Assembly: GCA_035759925.1 (NCBI GenBank)
Contig: DASTTY010000106.1
Coordinates: forward strand, 1 to 36,524
Length of the DNA stretch: 36,524 bases
Direction of reading: 5' to 3'
DNA from: RHKX01 sp035759925
GTDB lineage: Bacteria > Actinomycetota > Thermoleophilia > Solirubrobacterales > 70-9
Below, piece after piece: positions 23,137 to 30,793 of the stretch (positions within the stretch are counted from its first letter, which is position 1; each line of letters begins with the position of its first letter). The position numbers were made by a program, and so were the translations under genes. The notes under the pieces are model-generated. The model was not told the origin of the DNA, made no database searches, and worked only from the letters and a program-made list of their open reading frames with translations.

Positions 23137-24432
23137 CTAACCGCGGAGGCGGGAGATCGCCACCACCATCTCGTCCTGGATGTGATGGGCGCCGTCGAGG
23201 CTCGAGACGCCGTTCATCAGCAGCGAGAAGACGACGAGGCCGCGCTTGGTCTTGCAGTAGCCGGAGAGGTTCGAGACGCCGGTCAGGGTCCCGGTCTTGC
23301 CGCGGCAGCGTCCGGCCGCGGCGGAGCCGTTCATCCGCGAGCGCAGGGTGCCGTCCTTGCCGGCGATCGCCAGCGACTTGTAGAGCGGCTTGGCGAGCTC
23401 GCCATCGCGCTGGGCGGCGATCAGCAGCCGGGCGACGTTGCGCGGCGAGGAGCGATTCGAGGCCGTCAGCCCGGAGCCGTCACGGGCGCGGACCCTGGAG
23501 CCGACCTGGCGGGCGAACCGCTCGACCGCCTTGGCGCCACCGTTGGTCGTCCCCTTCCGGCCGCCCTTCGCCCAGAGCCGCTTCAGCAACATCTCCGCAT
23601 AGAAGTTGACCGAGTCCTTGTTGGTCGCGCGGACGAGCGACTTGATCGTCGCCGACTCGTGCTCGGCGATCGCGTCACGGCCGCGCAGCGAGCCCGGTGT
23701 CCGCCTGACCTTGACCTTGCCGCCGACCCTGACGCCGGCGTCGCGGAGGCCGTTCCGGAACGCCTTCGCGGCCGCCTTCGCCGGATCGCCGGAGTAGGTC
23801 GAGCCGCCATAGACGAGGCCGCTCAGCGGCGCGATGTAGGGGCTCGGGCCCCAGTTCGAGTCGGGGACGCCCCGGCGGCGGTCGAAGACGCTGTCGTCGC
23901 CGATCACGCGGCCGCCGATCCGGCGGATCCCGGCCCTGCGGACCTGGCGGGCGAGATCGTCGACCCCGCTGGAGCCGAACGAGGGATCGCCGCCGCCGAT
24001 CAGGTAGACGTCGCCGCGGAGCTTGCCCTTGCGGACCTTGCCGCCGATCTTGACGCGGGTCGGGATCCGCCCCTTCGGACCGAGGCGGTGCAGGGCGGTG
24101 ATCGTCGTGAAGAGCTTCTCGTTCGAGGCCAGCTTCCGCGAGTGGCCGGCGTTGCGGTCGAAGATCGGCTTGCCCGACTTGCCGCCGATCCTCGTCACGA
24201 AGTAGCCGCTCGAACCCGGGGCGCGCTTGGCGAGCCGGGCGAGCTTGCGGCGCAGCTTGCCGCGGCTGATCGGACGACGCTCGGCGCGGGCGGGGGCGGA
24301 ATCGCCGCGGAAGGCGAGGTCGGGCCCCGGCAGCGCCTGCCGGCCGGTCGTCGCCGGGGAGGCGGCGGCGGGGGCGGCGGCGAGCAGCGCGGCAGCGGCG
24401 AGCAGTGTCGCGAGGAGCGTCCGGGCGGGCAT
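23137..24432 (-). CDS. dacB: D-alanyl-D-alanine carboxypeptidase/endopeptidase (PBP4, peptidase S13 family)
   Basis: This exported penicillin-binding protein trims peptidoglycan stem peptides. The 431-aa product has a signal peptide (residues 1-25) and all three active-site motifs: SNEK with Ser103 and Lys106, SVN at 274-276, and KTG at 379-381. The insert between the first two motifs (about 110-270) includes VYLIGGGDPSFGSSGVDDLARQ and VIGDDSVFDRRRGVPDSNWGPSPY, typical of S13 enzymes. The mature protein is notably rich in Lys and Arg. A TACACT -10 (24442-24447) lies 10 nt before the ATG, implying a very short leader. Confidence 0.93.
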   Translation of the reverse strand: MPARTLLATLLAAAALLAAAPAAASPATTGRQALPGPDLAFRGDSAPARAERRPISRGKLRRKLARLAKRAPGSSGYFVTRIGGKSGKPIFDRNAGHSRKLASNEKLFTTITALHRLGPKGRIPTRVKIGGKVRKGKLRGDVYLIGGGDPSFGSSGVDDLARQVRRAGIRRIGGRVIGDDSVFDRRRGVPDSNWGPSPYIAPLSGLVYGGSTYSGDPAKAAAKAFRNGLRDAGVRVGGKVKVRRTPGSLRGRDAIAEHESATIKSLVRATNKDSVNFYAEMLLKRLWAKGGRKGTTNGGAKAVERFARQVGSRVRARDGSGLTASNRSSPRNVARLLIAAQRDGELAKPLYKSLAIAGKDGTLRSRMNGSAAAGRCRGKTGTLTGVSNLSGYCKTKRGLVVFSLLMNGVSSLDGAHHIQDEMVVAISRLRG

Positions 24433-24441
24433 CGGGGCGCG

Positions 24442-24447
24442 AGTGTA
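24442..24447 (-). promoter_or_regulatory. -10 element for dacB, near-leaderless start
   Basis: On the minus strand TACACT is followed after nine bases by the dacB ATG (24432). There is no ribosome-binding site in between. The 16 bases covering the start (24426-24441) are identical to those around the proposed acetoacetyl-CoA synthetase start (32693-32708), which also follows a TANNNT hexamer. Confidence 0.4.
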
Positions 24448-24559
24448 GATACCCGTGCAGCGGCCCGGTCGGGGTGAACCCGCAGACGCGAAGGGGAAGT
24501 GCGGATAGATTCGCGGTGACTACCGTCCGATCCGGGTGTTGGCGCTGCCATAATTGGCC

Positions 24560-25804
24560 ATGCCGATGAGCGAGGTAGTCCAGCTCGATGCGGCGAGCCG
24601 CGCCAAGAAGGCCCGCGGCCGCCGGCGCAGCCGATCGAAGACGGCTCTCGTTCTCGGCGGCGGCGGGTTCACCGGTGCCGTCTACGAGATCGGCGCCCTC
24701 CGCGCCTTCGACCTGCTCGCGGTCAACCGCACCGTCAACGACTTCGACGTCTACGTCGGCACCAGCGCGGGCTCGTTCGTCGGCAGTGCCGTCGCCAACG
24801 GCGTCACGCCCGAGGAGATGATGCGGGTCCTCAACAAGAACCTGCCCTCGCCGCTTCGCGACATGGACCTCGGGATGCTGCTGCGCCCGAACTACAAGGG
24901 CTTCGCGGCGGCCGGGCTGAAGCTGCCGTTCCGGCTCGCCGGGATCACCCGCGACCTCGCCCGGACGCTCGCCGAGACGTCGGTGATGGACGTTGCATCG
25001 GCCCTCGCCGCCGGCCTCCCGAAGGGGCTCTACACCGGGGCCGGGATCGAGAAGTACGTGGCCGAGATGCTCGCCGACCCGGATCGCACCGACGACTTCC
25101 GGATGCTCGCCAACGAGCTCTACCTGTGCGCGACCGAGATCGACACGACCGAGCGGATCGTCCTCGGCGACGGCGAATGGCGGGACGTGCCGATCTCGCG
25201 GGCGGTCGCCGCCTCGACAGCGCTGCCGCTCGTCTACGAGCCGGTCGAGATCAAGGGCAGGGAGATGATGGACGGCGGGATCCGCTCGACGACCAACATC
25301 GACATCGCGGTCGAGAAGGGCGCCAAGTTCATCGTTGTCGTCAACCCGATCGTCCCGTTCATCAACGACTTCACCAAGCGCGTCCCGACGATCTTCGGCA
25401 GCCGCGTCCGCCGCGTCTCCGACATGGGCTTCGTGGCCCTCGCCAACCAGGCCGCGCGGATGATCGCCCACGACCGCCTCCACCGTGCCGTCGAGGAGTG
25501 GTCGGTCAAGTACCCGGGCGTCGACATCATCCTGATCGAGCCCGAGTTCGGCGACGAGCTGATGTTCGCGACCTCGATCATGGACTACCGGGCGCGCCTG
25601 CAGATCGCCAAGCACGGCTTCGAGTCGGTGACCCTGCGCCTCGCCCGCGACTACGACCGCTACCGCGAGATCGCCGAGCGCCACGGCATCCAGATCTCCG
25701 CCCGCCGGATCCGCCACGTCCTCGACCAGGTCGAGCGCGAGCGCGACCAGACGCCCGCCTGGCGCCGCGTCTTCGAGCAGACGACCGGCGCGCTGCTCAG
25801 ATAA
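24560..25804 (+). CDS. Patatin-like phospholipase
   Basis: This Ser-Asp dyad lipid acyl hydrolase has the patatin fold. The 414-aa product begins with a basic Lys/Arg stretch, then the oxyanion loop LVLGGGGFTGAVYEIGAL, the nucleophile elbow GTSAGS with Ser69, and the catalytic Asp238 in MDGGIRS. The C-terminal third (YPGVDIILIEPEFGDELMFATSIMDYRARLQIAKHG) resembles bacterial patatin-like proteins. No signal or membrane segment is present, so it is cytoplasmic. ATG 24560 is my choice; TTG 24554 and ATG 24566 are alternatives and no clear SD is present. CATAAT (24549-24554) and TAGATT (24506-24511) are possible -10 boxes. Confidence 0.9.
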   Translation: MPMSEVVQLDAASRAKKARGRRRSRSKTALVLGGGGFTGAVYEIGALRAFDLLAVNRTVNDFDVYVGTSAGSFVGSAVANGVTPEEMMRVLNKNLPSPLRDMDLGMLLRPNYKGFAAAGLKLPFRLAGITRDLARTLAETSVMDVASALAAGLPKGLYTGAGIEKYVAEMLADPDRTDDFRMLANELYLCATEIDTTERIVLGDGEWRDVPISRAVAASTALPLVYEPVEIKGREMMDGGIRSTTNIDIAVEKGAKFIVVVNPIVPFINDFTKRVPTIFGSRVRRVSDMGFVALANQAARMIAHDRLHRAVEEWSVKYPGVDIILIEPEFGDELMFATSIMDYRARLQIAKHGFESVTLRLARDYDRYREIAERHGIQISARRIRHVLDQVERERDQTPAWRRVFEQTTGALLR

Positions 25805-25891
25805 CAGAGGACAGAGGACAGAGGACAGAGGACAGCCCCTCGACCCTGTCCTCTGTCAGCGAGCCGCAAGGCGAGCGATCTGTCCTCTGTC
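25804..25891. repeat. Tandem 7-mer repeat with inverted copies between convergent genes
   Basis: ACAGAGG is repeated four times plus a partial copy (25804-25835), starting on the last base of the patatin stop codon. Its reverse complement occurs at 25846-25857 and again at 25880-25891, four bases before the fadD stop. A 12-bp perfect stem forms between 25824-25835 and 25846-25857 with a 10-nt loop, and the second inverted copy allows an alternative pairing. It is probably a bidirectional terminator enlarged by slippage. Composition (A/G-rich) differs sharply from the surrounding GC-rich DNA. Confidence 0.8.
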
Positions 25892-25895
25892 GCGC

Positions 25896-27707
25896 CTACT
25901 CGTACAGCGCCTCGATCTGCTCCTCGTACTTCTCCGCGACGACGTTGCGCTTGACCTTCATCGTCGGGGTCAGCTCGCCGGTCTCCTGGGAGAGGTCCTG
26001 GGGGAGGATCTCGATCTTCTTGACCTGCTCGACGCGGGCGAAGCGGGCGTTGACCTGCTCGACGTGGGCCATGATCGAGGCGTGGACGTCCGCGTTGGCG
26101 GCGAGCGCCGCGGGATCGTCGGGCAGGTCGTTCTCGGCCGCGTAGGCGGCGGCCGCCTCGGGGTCGAGGGTGACGAGAGCGACCAGGTAGGGACGGCGGT
26201 CGCCGACGACGACGCACTGGCTGACGAGCGGGTGCTGCTTGATCTCGGCCTCGAGGTTGGCGGGGGTGATGTTCTTGCCCCCGGCGGTGATGATGATGTC
26301 CTTCTTGCGGCCGGTGATCGACAGGTAACCGTCACTGTCGATCTCGCCGATGTCGCCGGTGTGGAGCCAGCCGTCGACGATGGTCTCCGACGTCGCCTCC
26401 TCGTTCTTGTAGTAGCCCTGGAAGATGTTCGGGCCCTTGATCAGGACCTCGCCGTCGTCGGCGATCTTCACCTCGCAGCCCGGGAACGGCCGGCCGACGG
26501 TCCCGAACTTGAAGTCGGACGGCGTCGAGATCGTCGCCGCCGTCGAGGTCTCGGTCATCCCGTAGCCCTCGAGGACGAGGACGCCGGCGGCGTCGAAGAA
26601 CTCGAGGATGTCGGAGTTGATCGGAGCGGCCCCGCTGACGCACTGGCGGACCCGGCCCCCGAACAGGCCGCGGATCTTGCCGAGCACCTGGGAGTCGGCG
26701 ATCGCGTACTGGCGCGCGAGCAGGAAGCCGGGCTTCTCGCCGCGACGCTCGGTCTCGCGCATCCTCTTGCCGACGCCGATCGCCCACCAGAAGATCCGCT
26801 TCTTGAGCCCGCCCTCTTTTTCGGCCGCTGAGGTCGCAGCCGTGTAGATCTTCTCGAAGATCCGCGGCACCGAGGGGAAGTAATGGGGCTTTACCTCGCC
26901 GAGGTTGGGGATGATCTTCAGCGGGTCGCGCTCCCAGTAGGCGATCGATCCGCCGATGTCGAAGCTGCCGAGCTGGAGCAGCAGCGCGAACGAGTGCGCG
27001 AGCGGCAGGAACAGGTAGACGATGTCGCCGGGCTCGACGACGGAGACCGACATGGTCATGTCGAGCATCGCCCGGTAGTTGCCGTGGCTGATCACGCAGC
27101 CCTTCGGCGGGCCGGTCGTCCCGGACGTGTAGATGAACGTGCAGATGTCGTCGGGAGTCACCGACGAGTAGCGCGCTTCCCACTCGGATCGGTCGCGGCT
27201 CTCGCCGCGGCGGCGCAGCTCGTCGAGACCGATCGCGTCGCCGGCGGTGCCTTCCATGATCACGATCTGCTCGAGCTTCGGGAGCCGGTCGCGGACCGCC
27301 CTGATCTTCGCGAGCTGCTCCTCGTCCTCGACGATCACGAGCCGCGCGTCGGAGTTCTCGAGGACGTACTGGCACTCCTCGGCGGAGTTCGTCTGGTAGA
27401 TCGGGACGACGGTCGCACCGACGCTGAGCGCGGCGAAGTCGGCGTAGGTCCACTCGGGCCTGGTGTTGGCGAGGATCGAGACCTTGTCACCCTTCTCGAT
27501 CCCGAGGTCGATCAGCCCGAGTGCGAGCTTCTCGACGATCTCGCCGACTTCGGTGAACGAGTGGCTGACCCAGCGGCCGGACTCGTCCTTCCAGCGGATC
27601 GCAGGCCGCTCGCCGTAGACCTTCGCGGAGAGCGGCAGGAGGTCGGCGATCGTCTTGCTCCCGGTGCCGCCGCCGGCGGTAGCCTCGGAAACGGTCGCTG
27701 CCTCCAT
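25896..27707 (-). CDS. Long-chain acyl-CoA synthetase (FadD15-like AMP-forming ligase)
   Basis: This enzyme activates fatty acids to acyl-CoA through an acyl-adenylate. The 603-aa product has the ANL-family motifs in order: TFIYTSGTTGPPKGCVISHGN (P-loop), YLFLPLAHSFALLLQLG, VSGAAPINSDILEFFDAAG, LEGYGMTETST, GWLHTGDIGEID, and SITGRKKDIIITAGGKNITP. The C-terminal catalytic Lys is in LTPTMKVKR. ATG 27707 was chosen over the GTG at 27710; GAGGAG lies 9-14 nt upstream. Overall it resembles the actinobacterial FadD15-type synthetases. Together with the patatin, SOD and acetoacetyl-CoA synthetase genes nearby it suggests active lipid turnover. Confidence 0.94.
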   Translation of the reverse strand: MEAATVSEATAGGGTGSKTIADLLPLSAKVYGERPAIRWKDESGRWVSHSFTEVGEIVEKLALGLIDLGIEKGDKVSILANTRPEWTYADFAALSVGATVVPIYQTNSAEECQYVLENSDARLVIVEDEEQLAKIRAVRDRLPKLEQIVIMEGTAGDAIGLDELRRRGESRDRSEWEARYSSVTPDDICTFIYTSGTTGPPKGCVISHGNYRAMLDMTMSVSVVEPGDIVYLFLPLAHSFALLLQLGSFDIGGSIAYWERDPLKIIPNLGEVKPHYFPSVPRIFEKIYTAATSAAEKEGGLKKRIFWWAIGVGKRMRETERRGEKPGFLLARQYAIADSQVLGKIRGLFGGRVRQCVSGAAPINSDILEFFDAAGVLVLEGYGMTETSTAATISTPSDFKFGTVGRPFPGCEVKIADDGEVLIKGPNIFQGYYKNEEATSETIVDGWLHTGDIGEIDSDGYLSITGRKKDIIITAGGKNITPANLEAEIKQHPLVSQCVVVGDRRPYLVALVTLDPEAAAAYAAENDLPDDPAALAANADVHASIMAHVEQVNARFARVEQVKKIEILPQDLSQETGELTPTMKVKRNVVAEKYEEQIEALYE

Positions 27708-27779
27708 CACGTCTCGCTCCTCTTCGTCGCCGCGTCCGGGACCGGGCCGGTCCCCGTGGAGGCAGTGTATGGAAACCGT

Positions 27780-27800
27780 GCCCCGGCTCTACGCCGGGGC
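27780..27800 (-). terminator. GC-rich hairpin after the 58-aa gene
   Basis: GCCCCGGC (27780-27787) and GCCGGGGC (27793-27800) form a perfect 8-bp stem with a 5-nt loop. It lies 8 nt downstream of the stop codon of the minus-strand 58-aa gene. No T-run follows. It fits a U-less actinobacterial terminator, which would separate that gene from the acyl-CoA synthetase downstream. Confidence 0.5.
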
Positions 27801-27807
27801 CGGAGGC

Positions 27808-27984
27808 TCAGGCTGCCCGCTCCTGAGTCCGCTTGGAGAGCGCGCGCAGCGACGTCATGAACAGGGTCTTGTCGATCCTGCCGTGGAAGATCGGGATCCC
27901 CATCTGCACACACCTCTCGATCACCTCCTGCCGCTTCATGTCGACCTCGTCGGCCAGCTCCGTGGGCGTCAGGTGATTCGCCAA
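27808..27984 (-). CDS. Small helix-turn-helix-like protein (58 aa, TTG start)
   Basis: A short gene is defined by a strong AGGAGG site (plus-strand CCTCCT at 27991-27996) 6 nt before a TTG start, and by a near-consensus promoter further upstream. The product, MANHLTPTELADEVDMKRQEVIERC then VQMGIPIFHGRIDKTLF, resembles helix-turn-helix or IF2-N-like three-helix domains (LADEV...EVIERCVQMGIP). The C-terminus is basic (LRALSKRTQERAA). It is probably a DNA- or RNA-binding regulator; I know no function. The long open frame upstream to 28506 has no coding character and is not part of it. Confidence 0.75.
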   Translation of the reverse strand: MANHLTPTELADEVDMKRQEVIERCVQMGIPIFHGRIDKTLFMTSLRALSKRTQERAA

Positions 27985-28018
27985 GGCGTTCCTCCTCGTG
28001 GATGGACCCGTCCCCGGA

Positions 28019-28046
28019 TGTATATCGCCTGTCGTTGACGTGTCAA
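28019..28046 (-). promoter_or_regulatory. Strong sigma-70-type promoter for the 58-aa gene, overlapping a palindrome
   Basis: On the minus strand, a perfect TTGACA (28041-28046) is followed at 16 nt by TATACA (28019-28024). Transcription would start near 28012, giving a leader of about 28 nt with the AGGAGG site. The -35 lies inside a 12-nt perfect inverted repeat, TTGAC-GT-GTCAA (28035-28046), a possible operator. Confidence 0.65.
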
Positions 28047-28215
28047 GCCTGGCCATTCGTCCAGGTCCGGGCGCCGCCGCTGGCGGCCGGCCGCGATGCG
28101 CCGATGACCCGGTGGAGCGCGGCGATCTCCGTCGCCAGCGACATCTCCTGGTCAGCGTCGGCCCCGCCCTGCGGGGTCGACGTCTGCTCGGGGCCGGATC
28201 AGCCGCCGCTCTACG

Positions 28216-28500
28216 ATGGTCGCCGTGACGATCGAGCAGACCGATCCCGCCGGCCCGCCGGCGCCGGGCGCCGGCGACGCGTTCGTCGAGTCGCTGATGG
28301 ACACCGACCTCTACTCGATGGGGGCGTTCTTCTGCGACCAGCATCCCGAGCTCGTCGACGAGGTCGTCGCGCGCAGCGCCGAGATCGAGCGAACCGGCCT
28401 GTCCGCCTACGCCACTGCGGCGACGATCGACGTCGAGGAGGCGTTCGGGATGCTCCTCACCGGCCTCTCGGTCCGCTACTACAAGGCCGTCGCGGGCTAG
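28216..28500 (+). CDS. Small protein of unknown function (94 aa)
   Basis: This short acidic protein contains AFVESLMDTDLYSMGAFFCDQHPELVDEVVARSAEIERTGLSAYATAATIDVEEAFGMLLTGLSVRYYKAVAG, predicted mainly helical. No motif is recognised. The ATG at 28216 has no Shine-Dalgarno sequence. A TACGAT hexamer (28212-28217) would place a leaderless start at the in-frame GTG 28225, giving 91 aa. It lies 12 nt before the DsbA-like gene on the same strand. The roughly 170 bases before it (28047-28215) hold no gene that I can support. Confidence 0.6.
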   Translation: MVAVTIEQTDPAGPPAPGAGDAFVESLMDTDLYSMGAFFCDQHPELVDEVVARSAEIERTGLSAYATAATIDVEEAFGMLLTGLSVRYYKAVAG

Positions 28501-28512
28501 ACGCATCTGACG

Positions 28513-29193
28513 ATGCAGAGTCGCTGGATTCCACTGACGATCCTCAGCGTGGCCGCAATCGGCCTGCTCGCGGCGATCGTCTCGCTATCGGTCGGCGAGC
28601 ACCGCGAGGAGAAGTTCACGATCAGCGGCTCCGGCGAGGTCCAGGAGCTGGTCGGCGGCATCCCCCAGCTCGGCGACCGGCTCGGATCCGACGACGCGCC
28701 GATCACGATCGACGTCTTCAACGACATCCAGTGCACCCGCTGCGCCGACTATCAGCGCGAGGTCATCGATCCGCTGATCAACGACTACGTACGTCCCGGC
28801 GACGCGCAGATGATCTTCCGCCACTACCCGCTCGGCGGCAAGCCGGTGACTCTCGGCGGCGTCGCCGCCGAGGCGGCAGGCCAGCAGGATCGCCAGTGGC
28901 AGTTCATCGAGGTCTTCATCCGCAACCTCGACCAGGTGCCGGCGGAGGGCGTCACCCAGGAGTTCCTCAACGAGATCGCATCGGCGACCCCGAAGCTCGA
29001 GGTCACCGATTGGGAGCAGGCGATGCAGGGCGACGAGGCCGAGCAGGCGGCGACGGCCGGCAACGACCTCGGGACGAAGCTGAAGATCACGGCCAACCCG
29101 GCGGTCGTCGTCACCGGCGCCAACGGCAGCGAGGAGCTCGACGACGCCCCCGGCATCGACGACATCGAAGCCGCCATCGACAGCGTCAGTTAG
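28513..29193 (+). CDS. Membrane-anchored DsbA-like thioredoxin-fold protein
   Basis: This 226-aa protein has one N-terminal transmembrane segment (about 7-27, IPLTILSVAAIGLLAAIVSLSV) and an extracytoplasmic thioredoxin-fold domain. Redox pair Cys74-T-R-Cys77 sits in FNDIQCTRCADYQ, where DsbA-like proteins have FxDFxCPxC. Later segments (MIFRHYPLGGK, LKITANPAVVVTGANG) match the DSBA/thioredoxin_4 group, with the cis-Pro in NPAVVV. It probably forms or isomerises disulfides in exported proteins. The ATG has no SD and lies in the 3' arm of a small hairpin (GCATC/GATGC, 28503-28516). The tRNA-Pro gene begins 18 nt downstream. Confidence 0.87.
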   Translation: MQSRWIPLTILSVAAIGLLAAIVSLSVGEHREEKFTISGSGEVQELVGGIPQLGDRLGSDDAPITIDVFNDIQCTRCADYQREVIDPLINDYVRPGDAQMIFRHYPLGGKPVTLGGVAAEAAGQQDRQWQFIEVFIRNLDQVPAEGVTQEFLNEIASATPKLEVTDWEQAMQGDEAEQAATAGNDLGTKLKITANPAVVVTGANGSEELDDAPGIDDIEAAIDSVS

Positions 29194-29210
29194 GCATACT
29201 GGTTCGCCCT

Positions 29211-29284
29211 CGGGGCGTGGCGCAGCCTGGTAGCGCGCACCGTTCGGGTCGGTGAGGTCCCCGGTTCAAATCCGGGCGCCCCGA
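29211..29284 (+). tRNA. tRNA-Pro (anticodon CGG)
   Basis: The sequence folds as a cloverleaf. The acceptor stem CGGGGCG pairs with CGCCCCG (29277-29283), followed by discriminator A. The D stem is GCGC/GCGC and the anticodon stem is CACCG/CGGTG. The loop TTCGGGT reads anticodon CGG (codon CCG). The T stem is CCCGG/CCGGG with loop TTCAAAT. The 3' CCA is not encoded. A CATACT hexamer at 29195-29200 is a possible -10. Confidence 0.95.
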
Positions 29285-29312
29285 TTGGCCTCAAGCACAA
29301 CTCGATACCGCG

Positions 29313-29328
29313 TCGCTCGTACGAGCGA
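29313..29328. promoter_or_regulatory. Perfect 16-bp palindrome between tRNA-Pro and esterase
   Basis: TCGCTCGTACGAGCGA is fully self-complementary. It lies 28 nt after the tRNA and 43 nt before the esterase start. It could be an operator for a dimeric regulator, or form a 6-bp hairpin with a GTAC loop acting as the tRNA terminator. Sequence alone does not separate these. Confidence 0.5.
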
Positions 29329-29371
29329 GCCCCGGCGCCCGGCGCAGCGCGGATCCATACAGTCCCAGCCG

Positions 29372-30793
29372 ATGACGGGTTCGTGGAGAAGGTGCTCGTC
29401 GCTCGGACGGGCCGGCCTGGCGCTCGCCGCTGCGGCGCTCGCCCTGGCGGTGTCGGGCGCACCTGCGAACGCAGCGGCCGCCGACGCGACGATCGTCTCC
29501 GAGCAGCGGATCGATAGCCGCCTTCGGGAGCTGACGATCGCTGCTCCCGCCCTCGCGGCTGAGACGAAGGTCCGGGTGCTGCTGCCGGACGGCTACCGGG
29601 CCGACGACGGGCGGCGTTACCCCGTCCTCTACCTGCTGCACGGCGCCGGCGGCGACGAGACCGACTGGACGGATGCCGGCGGGGCCGAGCAGGCGACCGC
29701 GGGCAAGCCGGTGATCGTCGTCATGCCGGACGGCGGCAGAGCGGGCTGGTACACGGATTGGTCCAACGACGGCGCCGGCGGCCCTCCGGCCTGGGAGCGC
29801 TACCACGTCCGCGAGCTGATCCCGCTGATCGATCAGCGCTTCCGCACCGTCGCGGCGCGGCGCGGGCGAGCGATCGCGGGGCTCTCGATGGGCGGATTCG
29901 GCGCGTTCAGCTACGCGGCACGCCACCCGGACCTGTTCACGGCGGCGGCCAGCTACTCGGGCGGCGTCGATCTCAACGCCGAGCTCTTCGGCGCGCCGAT
30001 CGGGTTGATCGCTGTCGATGGCTCGCTCTCGCTGGCCGGATTCGACGCCACCGGGGCGAGCCTGTTCGGCGACTTCGATACCGAGAACATCCTCTGGCGC
30101 GCCCACAACCCCGTCGACCTGGCGGCGAACCTCGGCGGCCTCAAGCTCGCCCTCTACACCGGCAACGGCCTCCCCGGCGGCCCGTTCGGCCCGGCCGACG
30201 GCCAGGACATCATCGAGGTCGGCGCCCACGAGATGAACGTCAACCTCGACCGCCGTCTCGGCCGGCTCGGGCTCCCGCACCGCTGGGTCGACTACGGACC
30301 GGGCGGGCACACCTGGCCATACTGGCGCCGCGACCTTCGCAGGACGGTCCCGTGGCTGCTGAGGCGCTTCGCCCACCCGCGTCCGGTTTCCCGGCCGGTC
30401 CAGTTCACGGCGGTCGAGCCGAGCTACGAGGCCTACGGCTGGCGGGTCCGGCTGCGGCGGCCGAACGCCGAGTTCAGCACCCTCGGCGAGGCGCGAAGGC
30501 GCGGCTTCGAGCTGACCGGCAGCGGACGCGCACTGGTCCGGACCCCGCCGCGCTACCGCCCGGGAGCGCGTTACCTCGTGCGAATCAAGCGGGTCGGGGA
30601 TGGCTCCGGCAGCATGCAGCGACGGGCAGTACAAGAGCGTCGCCTCGAGGTCACCCACTCCGGCCAGCTTCGGGTACGGCTGCGGCTCGCGGCCACGAAC
30701 CGCTTCGACGAGGGCTCGCCCGCGGCCGCCGGCGCCCCGGTCCATTCGGGCACCGTGCGGGTCGCCTTCAGTCGCCTCCGCGGCGATCGCTGA
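29372..30793 (+). CDS. Secreted alpha/beta-hydrolase esterase (Ag85/esterase-D-like)
   Basis: The 473-aa product has a signal peptide (MTGSWRRCSSLGRAGLALAA through ANAAAA, about 37 residues). The esterase-D/antigen-85-type alpha/beta-hydrolase domain (about 45-335) has YPVLYLLHGAGGDETDW, the nucleophile Ser172 in GLSMGGFGAF, and His313 in GPGGHTWPYW. The last 130 residues form a separate, Arg-rich beta domain with no recognised motif (VQFTAVEPSYEAYGWRVRLRRPNAEF). ATG 29372 is the start: the longer frame upstream runs into the tRNA gene and lacks signal features. Substrate is unknown; acyl transfer or ester cleavage outside the cell is likely. Its end overlaps the convergent synthetase gene by 26 nt. 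Confidence 0.87.
   Translation: MTGSWRRCSSLGRAGLALAAAALALAVSGAPANAAAADATIVSEQRIDSRLRELTIAAPALAAETKVRVLLPDGYRADDGRRYPVLYLLHGAGGDETDWTDAGGAEQATAGKPVIVVMPDGGRAGWYTDWSNDGAGGPPAWERYHVRELIPLIDQRFRTVAARRGRAIAGLSMGGFGAFSYAARHPDLFTAAASYSGGVDLNAELFGAPIGLIAVDGSLSLAGFDATGASLFGDFDTENILWRAHNPVDLAANLGGLKLALYTGNGLPGGPFGPADGQDIIEVGAHEMNVNLDRRLGRLGLPHRWVDYGPGGHTWPYWRRDLRRTVPWLLRRFAHPRPVSRPVQFTAVEPSYEAYGWRVRLRRPNAEFSTLGEARRRGFELTGSGRALVRTPPRYRPGARYLVRIKRVGDGSGSMQRRAVQERRLEVTHSGQLRVRLRLAATNRFDEGSPAAAGAPVHSGTVRVAFSRLRGDR

Noticed and set aside
25804..25891. CRISPR array suggested by short direct repeats
   Set aside because: The repeat unit is 7 nt with no spacers and no cas genes; it is a simple tandem repeat.
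28002..29255. 417-aa plus-strand frame covering the 94-aa and DsbA-like genes
   Set aside because: It is Arg-rich and motif-free, and it runs into the tRNA gene. The two genes in another frame have better protein character.
29252..29371. N-terminal extension of the esterase beginning inside tRNA-Pro
   Set aside because: The start lies within a functional tRNA. The signal peptide begins at ATG 29372.
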